Source of the DNA: Symbiodinium natans
Lineage: Eukaryota > Sar > Dinophyceae > Suessiales > Symbiodiniaceae
Assembly (NCBI GenBank): GCA_905221605.1
Contig: CAJNDS010000136.1
Coordinates: 790,001 to 854,000 of the forward strand
Direction of reading: 5' to 3'
DNA length: 64,000 nt
A program made the translations under genes and the position numbers. Below the pieces are notes generated by a model. It saw only the letters and a list, made by a program, of their open reading frames with translations. It searched no databases and was not told where the DNA came from. This document shows positions 63,621 through 64,000 of this stretch, piece by piece. Positions within the stretch are counted from its first letter, which is position 1. Each line of letters opens with the position of its first letter.

Positions 63621-64000
63621 GATTGTGCATCTCCTAAGCTCCGAAATGCTGGTGGCAACAACTCCTCGAAGCCAGGAATGGGGCTGGCGAGTGCTGGACG
63701 AATCTTGGCATTGAATATTCTGCCTAAAGGCTCAGTGCGCGAAAGCACATCAAGATCCCACCCGGCATTGAGAACATGCAGTTGGGTTTGGAGCTTGCCA
63801 AGAACAACCCAAATCCAACCAGTCTCCTAAACTTAAAACCCCTACAAAAGGCCCGAGCTCGCCTGGGACATGCTTTCCAAAAACCATAAACCCTAAACGA
63901 TCGATGTCTGGGTGCAGTTAAAGCGCACGCGCGCGAGCGAACGCCACAAGGCCCAATCTGGCAACGCCATGGGCCCCTACCCGGCCAGCCATTGCCGGCA

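Noticed and set aside
1-64000. Assembly chimera made of telomeric reads
   Set aside because: Frame continuity across tracts and repeated introner families on both sides argue against random joining, though raw-read support was not available to check.
1-64000. tRNA, rRNA, riboswitch, operon promoters or terminators
   Set aside because: None seen; no cloverleaf, conserved rRNA core or bacterial signals were found by eye.

Overview
The window looks like dinoflagellate (or close myzozoan) nuclear DNA. It carries hundreds of TTTAGGG/CCCTAAA units, the telomere unit of dinoflagellates and plants. It also has very short coding segments separated by short repeat-bounded introns, GC-rich third codon positions, and a very long Ser/Thr cell-surface protein. 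I see no rRNA, tRNA, CRISPR or prokaryotic operon. All exon calls come from reading by eye; no homology search was possible, and most proteins are not recognised.

The central observation is that the genes are cut into small exons by short introns of two kinds. (1) Introner-like elements are 55-190 bp long, have terminal inverted repeats, and recur as families across the window (named A to O here). For families A, B, C, D, H and J the same excision boundary restores the reading frame at independent copies, on both strands for B. These boundaries are mostly not GT-AG. (2) Other introns are made largely of telomere-type repeats, often TTTAGGG next to the donor and CCCTAAA next to the acceptor. 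Telomere tracts also lie inside several introner copies, once flanked by what looks like a 9-bp target duplication.

Layout: 1-6.4 kb, small exons of several genes between telomere tracts. 6.45-13.9 kb, one eight-exon gene for a secreted or type I membrane protein: signal peptide, two related beta-type domains, about 1,700 residues of almost pure Ser/Thr, a transmembrane helix and a basic tail. 14.5-16 kb, two tandem satellites. 16-29.5 kb, many short exons between telomere tracts. 29.6-35 kb, a gene-rich stretch with five partial or near-complete models, including an arginine/serine-rich protein. 35-42 kb, more exons, one minus-strand gene and several introners. 42.1-43.5 kb, a large fold-back of degenerate repeats. 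43.7-46.8 kb, a telomere-poor coding stretch. 47-57 kb, dense telomere tracts alternating with exons. 57.8-60.4 kb, two good multi-exon models, one apparently complete (59199-60337). 63.05-63.52 kb, an apparently complete two-exon minus-strand gene split by a family-B introner.

Most exons are on the plus strand. Exon edges are usually good to a few bases where a frame-checked junction is given, and only to about 10-20 bases elsewhere. Some GC-rich exons are open in more than one frame, so individual translations may be wrong even where coding is likely.
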